Position numbers and translations under genes: made by a program. A DNA stretch of 64,000 bases from Planococcus plakortidis (lineage in GTDB: Bacteria > Bacillota > Bacilli > Bacillales_A > Planococcaceae): positions 588,501 to 652,500 of the forward strand of contig NZ_CP016539.2 in the NCBI RefSeq assembly GCF_001687605.2. Reading direction: 5' to 3'. Below the pieces are notes generated by a model that did not search any database, had not been told where the DNA came from, and was given only the letters and a program-made list of their open reading frames with translations. This document shows, piece by piece, positions 19,081 through 27,686 of the stretch; positions within the stretch are counted from its first letter, which is position 1; every line of letters begins with the position of its first letter.

Positions 19081-19099
19081 AACGGAAGAGGGGGATGTC

Positions 19100-19858
19100 A
19101 TGCTCAGCTATTATAGTTCCTTGTCTGCTGAAGTTTATGACCTGGATAAGCCGATCGGCAAATCGTTCGGCGATGTCGAGTTCTACAGGGAGCGGCTCGC
19201 AGGAAACGAAGGGCGTATTTTAGAACCCGCCACAGGGACCGGGCGCTTGCTTGTGCCGCTATTAGAAGATGGCCTTCACATCGACGGCTTCGACAGTTCA
19301 TCTGAAATGCTTGATATTTGCCGCGCCCATTGCAAAGAACGCGGTTTGCATCCGAAATTATTCGAAGCGGATATGGAAACCTTCCGGATCGACGTCGAAT
19401 ACGATGCGATCATTTTGCCGGCCGGGACGTTCCAATTGCTTGCAGGGCGCGAACAGGCAATCAAAGCCTTGAAGAATTTCCGCAAGCATCTGGCGCCAGG
19501 TGGCCGTCTGCTCGTCGACCTCTATGTTCCGCAAGGTTTCGAGATCGACCGGCCGAGAACACGGACGTGGCAGACAAAAGCAGGCGCAGTGATCACGCTC
19601 GAGAGCAAGACCGTCGAAGTCGATTGGATCAAGCAATGTTCCGTGTCGCATAACCGCTACGAGAAATGGCAGGGCGGCAAGCTAGTCCAGACCGAACTCG
19701 AACGCTTCCCGATGCGCTGGTACGGCGTCGAGGAATTCAAGCTTCTGCTCGGCAGCCAGGGGTTCGAGGATATCATCGTGTCGTCCAATTACGAATACGG
19801 CCAATACCCGAAAGACGCTCAGCATGCCATCACCTTTGAAGCCATCGCACATATCTAA
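19100..19858 (+). CDS. class I SAM-dependent methyltransferase
   Basis: 252 residues. The SAM-binding motif I is ILEPATGTGRLLVPLL near residue 38, followed by an acidic motif II (DGFDSSSEMLDIC) and motif III (DAIILPAGTFQLL). The fold is that of Methyltransf_25-type enzymes. The substrate is unknown. The start is ATG 19100 behind GGAAGAGGGGG. A longer frame from 19019 would overlap the upstream gene and lacks a site. Confidence 0.87.
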   Translation: MLSYYSSLSAEVYDLDKPIGKSFGDVEFYRERLAGNEGRILEPATGTGRLLVPLLEDGLHIDGFDSSSEMLDICRAHCKERGLHPKLFEADMETFRIDVEYDAIILPAGTFQLLAGREQAIKALKNFRKHLAPGGRLLVDLYVPQGFEIDRPRTRTWQTKAGAVITLESKTVEVDWIKQCSVSHNRYEKWQGGKLVQTELERFPMRWYGVEEFKLLLGSQGFEDIIVSSNYEYGQYPKDAQHAITFEAIAHI

Positions 19859-19862
19859 AGAT

Positions 19863-19899
19863 CAAAAGCTGTTTGGAGAAAACCTCCAAACAGCTTTTT
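19863..19899 (+). terminator. terminator after the methyltransferase gene
   Basis: AAAAGCTGTTTGGAG pairs with CTCCAAACAGCTTTT, followed by further T. Confidence 0.94.
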
Positions 19900-20097
19900 G
19901 CATGCCCGAAATTCTCTTTATGGCAGGAGGTATTGGTTTCATTAGCAGTTGAACCGAAAGATTCTTTGCACGCGGTGGTTAGATTCGGCGTTATTTCGGG
20001 TAAACTCGGTAAGGTCTGGAAGTGAAATCGCTACAGCGACCACTTATGGAAATATACTACATATAGGCTTTCAGGCAGAACGAAAAGGGGGGCAAGC

Positions 20098-21036
20098 ATG
20101 ATTACCATACATAAATCCTCTGCGGACGGCACTTTACAAACAATTGAGGCAATCGAGAAGAATTGCTGGATCAATATGGTGGCGCCTTCCGAAGGGGAAA
20201 CCAGGGAAATAGCGGAACGCTGCAATATCCCCATAGAATTTTTAGAGGATCCATTGGATTTGGAAGAAAGCGCACGGATTGAATACGATGAAGAGACGAA
20301 TTGCACATTGATCATCAATGACTTGCCGATTGTCGATGACAATAGCCCACAGCTCGACTCGTATATCACGATCCCCATCGGCATCATTTTGGGGGGAGAT
20401 TTTATCGTCACCATCTGCAGCCAGGCGACGAACTCTGTAGAAAACGTCATCAGGAAAAACGTGAACACGGCGATGAAGAATCGCTTTGCGCTCGAAGTGC
20501 TATTGGCGATTTCCACCCAATACATAGTGAACCTGAAGAAACTGAACAGGCAGCGCCTCAAGGTCGAAAGCAATTTGAAGGACTCCTTAACGAACAAGCA
20601 ACTCTATAAGATCATGGAGATCGAAAAGAGCCTGGTCTACTTCCTGACCTCATTGAAAGCGAATGGGGACGTCATCACGAAGCTGTTCCGGACGCCTTCG
20701 GTCAAATTGTATGAAGACGACGAAGACTTATTGGAAGACGTGAAAATCGAGAACAACCAAGGAATCGAAACGACCGAGTTGTATACGAGGATCCTGGACA
20801 GCATCACGGGATCGTATTCTTCGCTCATATCGAATGAATTGAACAACACGATGAAAACCTTGACCCTTTTCACGGTTTTCCTGACCTTGCCGACCTTGAT
20901 CTTCAGCTTTTTCGGGATGAACGTGGCCTTGCCGATTTCCGGCGAACAGCCGGGGTCGTGGATCACGACACTGGTCCTGTCAGCCATTTTGATGCTGGTC
21001 ATCGCTGTTTCTCTATGGAAAAGAAGGATATTCTAG
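20098..21036 (+). CDS. corA: CorA-family magnesium transporter
   Basis: 312 residues: a long N-terminal cytoplasmic domain (about 1-245) and two C-terminal membrane helices. The signature GMN (in FFGMNVALP) closes the first helix, as in CorA/ZntB pentameric channels. The last residues are basic (WKRRIF). Mg2+ uptake is the usual role, with Co2+/Ni2+ transport possible. The ribosome site is AAAAGGGGGG. It is monocistronic, with a terminator right after the stop. Confidence 0.92.
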   Translation: MITIHKSSADGTLQTIEAIEKNCWINMVAPSEGETREIAERCNIPIEFLEDPLDLEESARIEYDEETNCTLIINDLPIVDDNSPQLDSYITIPIGIILGGDFIVTICSQATNSVENVIRKNVNTAMKNRFALEVLLAISTQYIVNLKKLNRQRLKVESNLKDSLTNKQLYKIMEIEKSLVYFLTSLKANGDVITKLFRTPSVKLYEDDEDLLEDVKIENNQGIETTELYTRILDSITGSYSSLISNELNNTMKTLTLFTVFLTLPTLIFSFFGMNVALPISGEQPGSWITTLVLSAILMLVIAVSLWKRRIF

Positions 21037-21039
21037 CGG

Positions 21040-21071
21040 AAAACGCCTGGAGAAAATTCCAGGCGTTTTTC
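21040..21071 (+). terminator. terminator of corA
   Basis: AAAACGCCTGGA pairs with TCCAGGCGTTTT around a short A-rich loop, with extra T. Confidence 0.93.
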
Positions 21072-21230
21072 ATGTGCTTTTTAATTGGAATCCATCCGCA
21101 AAATAATTAGAGGGTTCGTGAGCGGCAAGGCGAATGTATATACTTACAATCGACAGTGCGGATCTATGCCGCTTGCCATTACCGCTGCCTTGGCCATGGG
21201 AATTCATCTTCCAAAAAAGGAGTGTAGAAC

Positions 21231-21725
21231 ATGGATGACAAAGAAAGGCTTCCGTTCCAATCGTCCCCGGTACGCCCGATTTTCGAAAAGTTTTCGACTG
21301 CGCGTGATGTATCGCTCGTCTACGGCGACCCGATCGAGATGCAAGGCCGGTCCATCATCCCGGTTGCGCGCATCCGCTACAGCGTCGGGGCAGGTGCTGG
21401 CGGCGGCTACGAACGGGAGGACAAAGATGCAGAATCGCCCGGTTTCGAAGAAGTTGAAGGCGGACACGGGGAAGGGGCAGGCGGGTCATTTTCGGTCAAA
21501 CCTATCGGCATCTACGACGTGACAGCGGAAAAAACCGTCTATCGCCCGATCGTCCCGATCGAGCTTATCGTCATGCTGCCGCTCGTGATGACAGGCCTCG
21601 GATTCTTGATGGCCTCGAGCCAGAACAGCGGCAAAGGCGGTAAGCATAAGAAACGCATGCAAGCCGGAAAACGCTGCGAGAAGAAAGGCAGGGGCAAGAA
21701 AATGAAAGGCCTGCATAGCGGCTGA
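21231..21725 (+). CDS. gerW: GerW/YtfJ-family sporulation-type protein
   Basis: A 164-residue protein with the GerW core: ARDVSLVYGDPIEMQGRSII, then VARIRYSVGAGAGGGY, a Gly/Glu-rich centre, SVKPIGIYDVT, a hydrophobic helix (IELIVMLPLVMTGLGFLMA) and a very basic tail (KKRMQAGKRCEKKGRGKKMKG). In B. subtilis YtfJ/GerW is needed for L-alanine spore germination. In non-sporulating relatives its role is unknown. The start ATG 21231 has AAAGGAG upstream. Confidence 0.85.
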   Translation: MDDKERLPFQSSPVRPIFEKFSTARDVSLVYGDPIEMQGRSIIPVARIRYSVGAGAGGGYEREDKDAESPGFEEVEGGHGEGAGGSFSVKPIGIYDVTAEKTVYRPIVPIELIVMLPLVMTGLGFLMASSQNSGKGGKHKKRMQAGKRCEKKGRGKKMKGLHSG

Positions 21726-21736
21726 AGAGAAAGCGA

Positions 21737-21771
21737 AACCCACCTGGAGATTGATTGCCAGGTGGTTTTTT
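21737..21771 (+). terminator. terminator of the gerW-like gene
   Basis: AACCCACCTGG pairs with CCAGGTGGTTT around ten bases, followed by T-run. Confidence 0.88.
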
Positions 21772-21789
21772 TGGGGGTAAAGCAGTCTT

Positions 21790-22209
21790 CTATTTAGTAT
21801 TAAGTAATTGAATGAGTGGCTTTTCGGAAGAAATAATATCCACTTGATGTTCCATACAGGCAAAAGAGAAATGCAGGAAGTGGATGCCCCTTTGCTTTTC
21901 CTGTTCCTTCAAATTAGATTGATGCGCCAAAAAAGTGAGAAGATCGGATTGGTGATAAATGCGATAAGCAGGAGCCGTACCACAGCCAGACATACTGGTA
22001 AAATCTTCGGAAGTCGCCGAGTAGAAAGCATATGAACGAAAATCAATATGCCATCTATCCACTGTGCCAGGAAGGTTCAAGAGCAGGTCAGTTTCATTTT
22101 CGCTGCCACATACAAACACCCGCACTGCTGCCTCTGGAAGCCTGGTTTCTGCAAACCCTTCAAAAGCTATAAAATAATTTTCTCGTGATAACAAACTGGC
22201 ATCTCGCAT
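21790..22209 (-). CDS. hypothetical protein, 139 aa
   Basis: A 139-residue protein not recognised. It has a good TTGGAGGAT site 12 bases before ATG 22209 and no membrane segment or signal peptide. Three cysteines (CGSE, CGTAP, FACME) and several histidines are scattered. It is more A+T-rich than its neighbours and sits between the gerW terminator and a convergent-side regulator gene, which hints at recent acquisition. Coding status rests on length, ribosome site and lack of overlap. Confidence 0.6.
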   Translation of the reverse strand: MRDASLLSRENYFIAFEGFAETRLPEAAVRVFVCGSENETDLLLNLPGTVDRWHIDFRSYAFYSATSEDFTSMSGCGTAPAYRIYHQSDLLTFLAHQSNLKEQEKQRGIHFLHFSFACMEHQVDIISSEKPLIQLLNTK

Positions 22210-22247
22210 GGTATCCTATCCTCCAAGCTTGGTCATTCTGTGTGCGA

Positions 22248-22763
22248 TTAAACCGTCTTTGACGACACCAACAGAAATTTCACTTCCTTGTCGGTCAGAT
22301 TGAACCAATAATGCGTTTGGCTGGCGTCGAACATCGTCGAATCGCCAGGGCCGATCGTTGAGCGTTCGCCTGCGACTTCGACAGTCAATTCGCCTTCGAC
22401 GACGAAGAGGAACTCGTAGCCGCTATGGGCAAAAGGATTGCCTTCGCTGTCGCCAGGATGCAAGGTGACGAGCACCGGGACGAAATTCGCTTCCTGGACG
22501 CCATGTGTCAGGTCTTTGTAGTAAAATCGCTCGAGCCGCGATGTCCAGTCGGCCGCGTCTTGTTCCGAAAAAAAGACGCTCGGGTCGACGTGAAGCGCAT
22601 CGGCGATTTTCCTGAGCGATTCCAGGGTGACGCTCGATTTGCCGCGTTCCACTTGCGACAGGAAACTGATCGAGACGCCCGTGTTCTCCGCCAATTGTTT
22701 CAATGTCAGCTTGCGCTCTTTGCGCAGTATTTTTAAAGTCGTGCCAATGGATGGATCAGCCAT
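22248..22763 (-). CDS. XRE-family regulator with C-terminal cupin domain
   Basis: 171 residues. The N-terminal helix-turn-helix (LKILRKERKLTLKQLAENTGVSISFLSQVE, written in two adjoining parts around residues 9-38) is followed by a cupin sensor (HPGDSEGNPFAHSGYEFLFVVEGELTVEV, about 105-133, also in parts). Such regulators usually control an adjacent uptake or catabolic gene. It is divergent from the MFS gene, with an imperfect dyad in between. The start is moved to ATG 22763 behind GAGGAA rather than 22814. Confidence 0.9.
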   Translation of the reverse strand: MADPSIGTTLKILRKERKLTLKQLAENTGVSISFLSQVERGKSSVTLESLRKIADALHVDPSVFFSEQDAADWTSRLERFYYKDLTHGVQEANFVPVLVTLHPGDSEGNPFAHSGYEFLFVVEGELTVEVAGERSTIGPGDSTMFDASQTHYWFNLTDKEVKFLLVSSKTV

Positions 22764-22856
22764 AACGGATTCCTCACTTTTTCTACATGCTCCTTTTATC
22801 ATACAGGAGGCCACAGAACAGGGGCAAATAACGCTAAAATTAATTTTGAAATGTTA

Positions 22857-22890
22857 TTGACAGAAAATTGATAGTTATCTAAACTATTGC
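22857..22890 (+). promoter_or_regulatory. promoter with overlapping dyad upstream of the MFS gene
   Basis: TTGACA (22857-22862), 17-base spacer, TAAACT (22880-22885). The spacer and -10 contain an imperfect inverted repeat ATAGTT-ATCT-AAACTAT (22871-22887), a candidate operator for the divergent XRE-cupin regulator. The operator assignment is inference. Confidence 0.6.
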
Positions 22891-22947
22891 TCAAGGAGAA
22901 AATTAAAGTGTCACTTCAATTTTTGTGAATCAAAGGGGGAAATCAGT

Positions 22948-24258
22948 TTGGATAAGAAAACAACACGCCGAGTCCTGACGGCGAGTCTTGTGGGGAGCTC
23001 GATCGAATGGTTCGATTATTTCCTGTACGGGACGATGGCTGCACTGGTCTTTAACCAATTATTTTTCGTCAATGAAGATCCGACCGTCGGCTTGATGCTG
23101 GCGTATGCTTCATTTGCCTTGGCATTCTTCATCCGCCCGTTCGGCGGCATCATCTTCAGCCACATCGGCGACCGCATCGGACGCAAGAAAACCTTGGTCA
23201 TCACGCTTAGCCTGATGGGTATCGCGACATTCGGCATGGGCTTATTGCCGACCTACCAGGCAATCGGCATCTGGGCGCCGATCCTGTTGATCACGCTGCG
23301 CCTCGTCCAGGGGCTTGGCATCGGCGGCGAATGGGGCGGGGCGCTATTGCTTGCGACCGAGTATGCACCGCCTGAAAAACGCGGCTTGTTCGGAAGCATC
23401 CCGCAAATGGGGGTCACCATTGGGCTTGTGCTCGGTACGCTCGCTTTATGGATCATGAATTTGCTACCGAACGACGCCTTCATGACATGGGGCTGGCGCG
23501 TGCCGTTCATCTTGAGCGCCTTGCTCGTCGTGTTCGGCTTGTGGATCCGCAAAGGCGTCAACGAAACACCGGAATTCAAGGCGGTCCAGGCATCTGGGGA
23601 GATCCCGAAAGTGCCGATCGTCGAAACTTTGAAATACCACTGGCGTGAAGTGTTGATCGCCATCGGGGCGAAAGTCGTCGAGACGGCGCCGTTTTATATT
23701 TTCGGCACGTTCATCGTATCCTACGCGACGACCAATCTCGGGTTCTCACGCACAGCGACACTCGGAGCGGTCATGGTCGCGACAGTCATCACCACGATCC
23801 TGATCCCGGTGATGGGCTCATTGTCTGACCGTGTCGGGCGCAAAAAATTGTATATCACGGGAGCGGCTGCGATGGCTCTATTCGCGTTCCCGTATTTCTG
23901 GATGATTCACCAAGGTTCCGTATTCATGCTCGTGCTGGCGACGATCATCGGCCTCGGCGTCATTTGGGCACCGATCACCGCTGTCCTTGGCACGATGTTC
24001 TCGGAAATCTTCGACGCCAAAGTGCGCTATACTGGTGTCACGCTCGGCTACCAGATCGGTGCTGCGCTCGCGGGTGGTACCGCACCGCTAGTCGCGACGG
24101 CGCTTCTCGCACGCTTCGACAATTCGTATGTGCCGGTGGCCATCTACATCATCTTCACCGCGTTGATTTCGCTTGTTTCCATCTGGGCAGTGAAAGACTT
24201 GAAACAAAAACAAGCGGCGCATCCAGCCGCCACCATAGCAAAAGAGAGCCGCGCATAA
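22948..24258 (+). CDS. MFS transporter, metabolite:H+ symporter (MHS) family
   Basis: A 436-residue, 12-TM permease. It opens with SLVGSSIEWFDYFLYGTMAAL, the hallmark of the ShiA/ProP-like MHS group. GDRIGRKKTL in loop 2-3 and SDRVGRKK in loop 8-9 are the MFS signatures. Members carry betaines, dicarboxylates, shikimate and similar acids. The coupling to an ornithine-cyclodeaminase-like gene 27 bases downstream suggests an amino acid or derivative as substrate (inference). The start is TTG 22948 behind AAAGGGGG. Confidence 0.9.
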   Translation: MDKKTTRRVLTASLVGSSIEWFDYFLYGTMAALVFNQLFFVNEDPTVGLMLAYASFALAFFIRPFGGIIFSHIGDRIGRKKTLVITLSLMGIATFGMGLLPTYQAIGIWAPILLITLRLVQGLGIGGEWGGALLLATEYAPPEKRGLFGSIPQMGVTIGLVLGTLALWIMNLLPNDAFMTWGWRVPFILSALLVVFGLWIRKGVNETPEFKAVQASGEIPKVPIVETLKYHWREVLIAIGAKVVETAPFYIFGTFIVSYATTNLGFSRTATLGAVMVATVITTILIPVMGSLSDRVGRKKLYITGAAAMALFAFPYFWMIHQGSVFMLVLATIIGLGVIWAPITAVLGTMFSEIFDAKVRYTGVTLGYQIGAALAGGTAPLVATALLARFDNSYVPVAIYIIFTALISLVSIWAVKDLKQKQAAHPAATIAKESRA

Positions 24259-24285
24259 GCGGTTCTTTTTCTTTAGGAGGGCCCC

Positions 24286-25269
24286 ATGAAAATCATCAAC
24301 GAACAGCAAATCCAGCAAAACTACAAAATGAGTGACGCGATCGGAGACGTCACCGCCTTGCTACACGCCAAGCAGCAAGGAAAGATCGACAACCCGCACC
24401 GCACAGTCCTTGATTTCCCGGAGCGGCAAGCCTCTGCCTTGTACATGCCGAGCGCCGATACACAAGAGGAACTCGCAGGCGTCAAAGTGGTGACTATTTT
24501 TCCGGACAATCCGAAACAAGGCAAGCCGACGACGCAAGGGGTGATTTTATTATCCGACGCGAAAAACGGCGAGCATGTCGCGATGATGACCGCCTCGTAT
24601 TTGACACGGCTGCGCACCGGCGCGCTCAGTGCCATCGCCACCGATCATCTCGCACGCAAGGACAGCCGCGTGCTCGCGGTCATCGGGACCGGCGCCATGG
24701 CGTTCGAGCAAGTGCTCGGCGTGCTCGAAGTCCGGGACATCGAGACGATTTTGCTGTTTAACCGCACAGAAGAAAAAGCCATGCGCTTTAAAGAACAATT
24801 GGAAGCGTTCGGTGTCCAAGCCAGAATCGAAATCGCAGCGAATGCGAAACAAGCTGTCGAAGCAGCGGACATCGTCGCTTGTGCCACGCGCTCGACTGAA
24901 CCGGTATTTGACGGCAATGACTTGAAGCCAGGCACGCACATCAACGGCGTCGGCTCGTATTTGCCGCATATGCGCGAGATGGACGAAACGACCATTGCGC
25001 GGGCGGATAAAATTGTCGCAGACGATCTCGCAGGCGTCCAGGAAGAGGCGGGGGAGTTGATCCACGCCGCGGATTCCGGCAAGTGGTCGTTCGACCGGCT
25101 CCATGCGGAACTGGCCGAACTCGTAACGGGACAAAGTAAAGGGCGCGAGACAGAAGATGAGATCACGTTCTTCAAATGTGTCGGGGCGGCGTATTTCGAT
25201 TTAGCTGTCGCGAAAGGCGTTTACCGGAAAGCGCAGGACGGCAAGATGGGAACGGATGTTGAACTGTAA
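24286..25269 (+). CDS. ornithine cyclodeaminase / mu-crystallin family dehydrogenase
   Basis: 327 residues. The N-terminal half carries the family substrate site (ALYMPS, MTASYLTRLRTGALSAI). The NAD-binding part has VIGTGAMAFEQ (GxGxxA-type) near 133. The C-terminus has INGVGSYLPHMREMD and ADDLAGVQEEAGEL. Family members act as ornithine cyclodeaminase, alanine dehydrogenase or ketimine reductase. The lysine and aspartate of the substrate site would decide, and I cannot choose. It is co-transcribed with the MFS gene and ends at a strong terminator. Confidence 0.9.
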   Translation: MKIINEQQIQQNYKMSDAIGDVTALLHAKQQGKIDNPHRTVLDFPERQASALYMPSADTQEELAGVKVVTIFPDNPKQGKPTTQGVILLSDAKNGEHVAMMTASYLTRLRTGALSAIATDHLARKDSRVLAVIGTGAMAFEQVLGVLEVRDIETILLFNRTEEKAMRFKEQLEAFGVQARIEIAANAKQAVEAADIVACATRSTEPVFDGNDLKPGTHINGVGSYLPHMREMDETTIARADKIVADDLAGVQEEAGELIHAADSGKWSFDRLHAELAELVTGQSKGRETEDEITFFKCVGAAYFDLAVAKGVYRKAQDGKMGTDVEL

Positions 25270-25280
25270 ATGAAAACACG

Positions 25281-25316
25281 AAACTGCCCAGAGGCCTGGC
25301 CTCTGGGCAGTTTTTG
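25281..25316 (+). terminator. terminator of the MFS-cyclodeaminase operon
   Basis: AAACTGCCCAGAGG pairs with CCTCTGGGCAGTTT around five bases, followed by TT. The downstream gene converges on it. Confidence 0.94.
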
Positions 25317-25324
25317 TATTCGGA

Positions 25325-26179
25325 TTATGAGTCAGCCGGCGTGCCGGGTTCGATCTCATACGATTTCTGGACGGTTTCGTTGCGCTCGCCCAGTCCTTCA
25401 GTGGTCGTTTTGCTCCACATCGCTTCCATGTGTTCTTTCACTTGCGGAATCATTTTTTCCGGGATGACGTTGCGGTATTGATTCGTTTCGCCGAGAATCA
25501 CTTTGACCGATGGCTCGGTGACTTCTTCCGGGTCGAATTGTTCGTAAGGGAAAGCGGCTTTCTCGTAGTCGAAGACCGTTTCTTCCGAATCGGACTGCCA
25601 GTTTTTCCACGTCTCGAACTCGCGGTCGTTAAAGCCAGTCAAATATGGCCCAGGGTTGATCGTCGCCACTTCCACCTTGAATTCCTGCAGCTCCTTGCTC
25701 AAGGAATCCGCGAAAGCTTCCGTCGCGTGTTTCGTGCCGCAATAAGGCCCCATCAACGGGTCTGCCATCAAGCCGGAAACAGAAGAGACGAAGACGATGC
25801 GGCCGGCGCGTTTTTCGATCATTTGGCGCGCAAAGCCTTTCGTCAACAGGATCGGCCCGAAGACATTGACCTCGAATTGGTGGCGCAGGTTTTCTTCCGG
25901 GATGTCGACAAGCGATCCGCCTTCGGACACTGCCGCGTTGTTTACCAAGACATCGATGTCCCAGCCCCACGCTTTTTCACGGTCTTTCGGGTTGGTGACG
26001 TCCAATTTCTCGATTTGCATCGACACGCCGCGCTCTTTCGCTTCCTGCTCCAACGCGGAAACCTGGGAAATGATTTCAACGCCTGCGATGACGGATTTTC
26101 CTTGTTCCGCCAAGCTGAACGCAATATTCTTGCCGAATCCGGTGCCGGCACCGGTAATCAATATTTTTTCAGTTGCCAT
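25325..26179 (-). CDS. SDR-family oxidoreductase
   Basis: 284 residues. The classical short-chain dehydrogenase marks are present: TGAGTGFGKNIA at the cofactor site, VLVNNAAVSEGG near 80, FVSSVSG, and the catalytic YCGTK near 155. The C-terminus is longer than usual (about 35 extra residues, with QVKEHMEAMWSKTTTEGLGER). The substrate is unknown. GAGGAGGAATT precedes ATG 26179. Confidence 0.88.
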   Translation of the reverse strand: MATEKILITGAGTGFGKNIAFSLAEQGKSVIAGVEIISQVSALEQEAKERGVSMQIEKLDVTNPKDREKAWGWDIDVLVNNAAVSEGGSLVDIPEENLRHQFEVNVFGPILLTKGFARQMIEKRAGRIVFVSSVSGLMADPLMGPYCGTKHATEAFADSLSKELQEFKVEVATINPGPYLTGFNDREFETWKNWQSDSEETVFDYEKAAFPYEQFDPEEVTEPSVKVILGETNQYRNVIPEKMIPQVKEHMEAMWSKTTTEGLGERNETVQKSYEIEPGTPADS

Positions 26180-26327
26180 GGTGAATTCCTCCTCGGGTTG
26201 TTTGCTTTCGTTGATTTACTTATACTTCCAATGCATACCCGGGATGCGCCCTAACTTAAACGGAAATTGGCCAAATCGAAAAGAGACGAACCGTCTTCGG
26301 TTCATCTCTTCGAAAGCTGTAAGTTAA

Positions 26328-26906
26328 TTATAGAGAAGAATGATTTCGTGTTTCCAACCCGTGGAGAAGCTTCGCCGATGCCAAGCGGTTCCTCACCGAA
26401 ATGCCGATCCATGCAGCGAGTACCGCTTTGATGACGCCGACGAGAATGAACGGTGCAAATCCGCCCATGAAGGCGCCCGCCCAGGAAAGTTCCGCGAAGA
26501 TCTTCAGCCACACTGTCCCGAAACCGAGCGCGACGAACATGCCGAGAATATTGGCGACGACGGCGTTCCGGATGGTGAAGCCCATCTTCTCGAGGTAATA
26601 GCCGATGACGAAAGCGGTCGGGATGAACCCGAATAAATAGCCGCCCGTCGGCCCGAACAAACTGCCCAATCCGCCAGACATTTGCGCGAAAACCGGCATG
26701 CCGGCAGCGCCGATAGCGAGATAGACCAAGATCGATAATGTCCCATAGCGAGCGCCTAAAATCGTGGCGGCAAGGCCGATCGCCAAAGTCTGCCCGGTGA
26801 TTGGCACGAGCGGCAAGGGGATGGTGACTTGAGCGAGGATGCCGATAATGGCGGCGAACAAAGCCGTCACGATCATCATCCGCAATTTGTTGTTTGATGC
26901 TGTCAT
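26328..26906 (-). CDS. bioY: biotin transporter substrate-binding subunit BioY
   Basis: 192 residues, about six membrane helices. BioY marks include PLPLVPITGQTLAI near residue 30 and the QMSGGLGSLFGPTGGYLFGF segment near 75-95, which matches the biotin-binding S-component of ECF transporters. No energy-coupling genes lie nearby, so it probably uses a shared ECF module. The start is ATG 26906 behind AAGGGAC. The in-frame ATG at 26924 has no site. A BirA operator lies just upstream. Confidence 0.93.
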   Translation of the reverse strand: MTASNNKLRMMIVTALFAAIIGILAQVTIPLPLVPITGQTLAIGLAATILGARYGTLSILVYLAIGAAGMPVFAQMSGGLGSLFGPTGGYLFGFIPTAFVIGYYLEKMGFTIRNAVVANILGMFVALGFGTVWLKIFAELSWAGAFMGGFAPFILVGVIKAVLAAWIGISVRNRLASAKLLHGLETRNHSSL

Positions 26907-26928
26907 GTGAAAACGTCCCTTCATTTTT

Positions 26929-26957
26929 AGTTAACTAAAATATAAAATAAGTTAACA
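26929..26957 (-). promoter_or_regulatory. BirA operator upstream of bioY
   Basis: Two GTTAAC half-sites (26930-26935 and 26951-26956) separated by exactly 15 A/T-rich bases. On the coding strand this reads TGTTAAC-N15-GTTAACT, the known Gram-positive BirA operator. It lies 24 bases before the bioY start, so biotinyl-AMP-loaded BirA should repress the gene when biotin is plentiful. Confidence 0.92.
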
Positions 26958-27110
26958 CAATGATATCCGAACGGCAAAGAGGAAGTCAATAAGCTTTTCG
27001 CCGAACAAGAGAGTGGACCCGACCATGAGCGCAAAAATGAGGACGAATGCTGCAGGGATGCAATGATAAAATGAGAAAGATAGAATAGAAAGTAAAGGAG
27101 GGCGGCGGCT

Positions 27111-27686
27111 ATGGAGATTCAAGCGAAGTTCACGTTCGATGAGATGTGGGAGAAATTCCTGGCTTGCGACCGGGCACACGACGGCTTGTTTTTCACATGC
27201 GTCAAGACGACGAAGATCTATTGCCGTCCGTCCTGCCGGTCGCGCAAGCCGAAAAAGCGCAACGTGGAATTCTGTTTCTCCGTCGAAGAAGCGGAGAATC
27301 GCGGATTCCGGGCATGCAAAAGATGCCAGCCGGAAATCGGGCAGTCACCAGCGATTGAATTCACCCAGCGAGTCATCGCCTTCTTGAGGGGCCATTACGA
27401 CCAAAAAATCGGCTTGGACGAAGTGGCTGCCCATATCGGCATGAGCCCCTCCTATGTGGACCGGCTGTTCAAACAGGAAACCGGTGAAACGCCGCGCTCT
27501 TATCTGGAAAAGATCCGCATCGACAAAGCGGCCGATTTACTTGCGAACACCGGTAAGACGAATTTGGAAATTTCCCTCGAGGCCGGCTTTCAAAGCACGT
27601 CTCATTTTTATAAAGTGTTCAGGCAGCTGAAACAGCAATCGCCGGGCGACTACAGAAAAGCGAAAGGAGCGCGGCACAATGGATAG
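27111..27686 (+). CDS. adaA: methylphosphotriester methyltransferase and AraC-type activator AdaA
   Basis: 191 residues. The N-terminal Ada zinc domain has C38, C42, C69 and C72, the same positions as in E. coli Ada. C38 is the methyl acceptor from phosphotriesters. Residues from about 85 on form an AraC-type two-helix DNA-binding domain (VAAHIGMSPSYVDRLFKQETG and EISLEAGFQSTSHFYKVFRQ). Methylated AdaA activates the alkylation-repair genes. The ribosome site is AAAGGAGGGCGG. Its 3' end overlaps alkA by 8 bases. Confidence 0.95.
   Translation: MEIQAKFTFDEMWEKFLACDRAHDGLFFTCVKTTKIYCRPSCRSRKPKKRNVEFCFSVEEAENRGFRACKRCQPEIGQSPAIEFTQRVIAFLRGHYDQKIGLDEVAAHIGMSPSYVDRLFKQETGETPRSYLEKIRIDKAADLLANTGKTNLEISLEAGFQSTSHFYKVFRQLKQQSPGDYRKAKGARHNG

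Noticed and set aside
21085-21522. Open frame upstream of and overlapping the gerW-like gene
   Set aside because: It is a shifted-frame shadow. The GerW frame has the ribosome site and family motifs.
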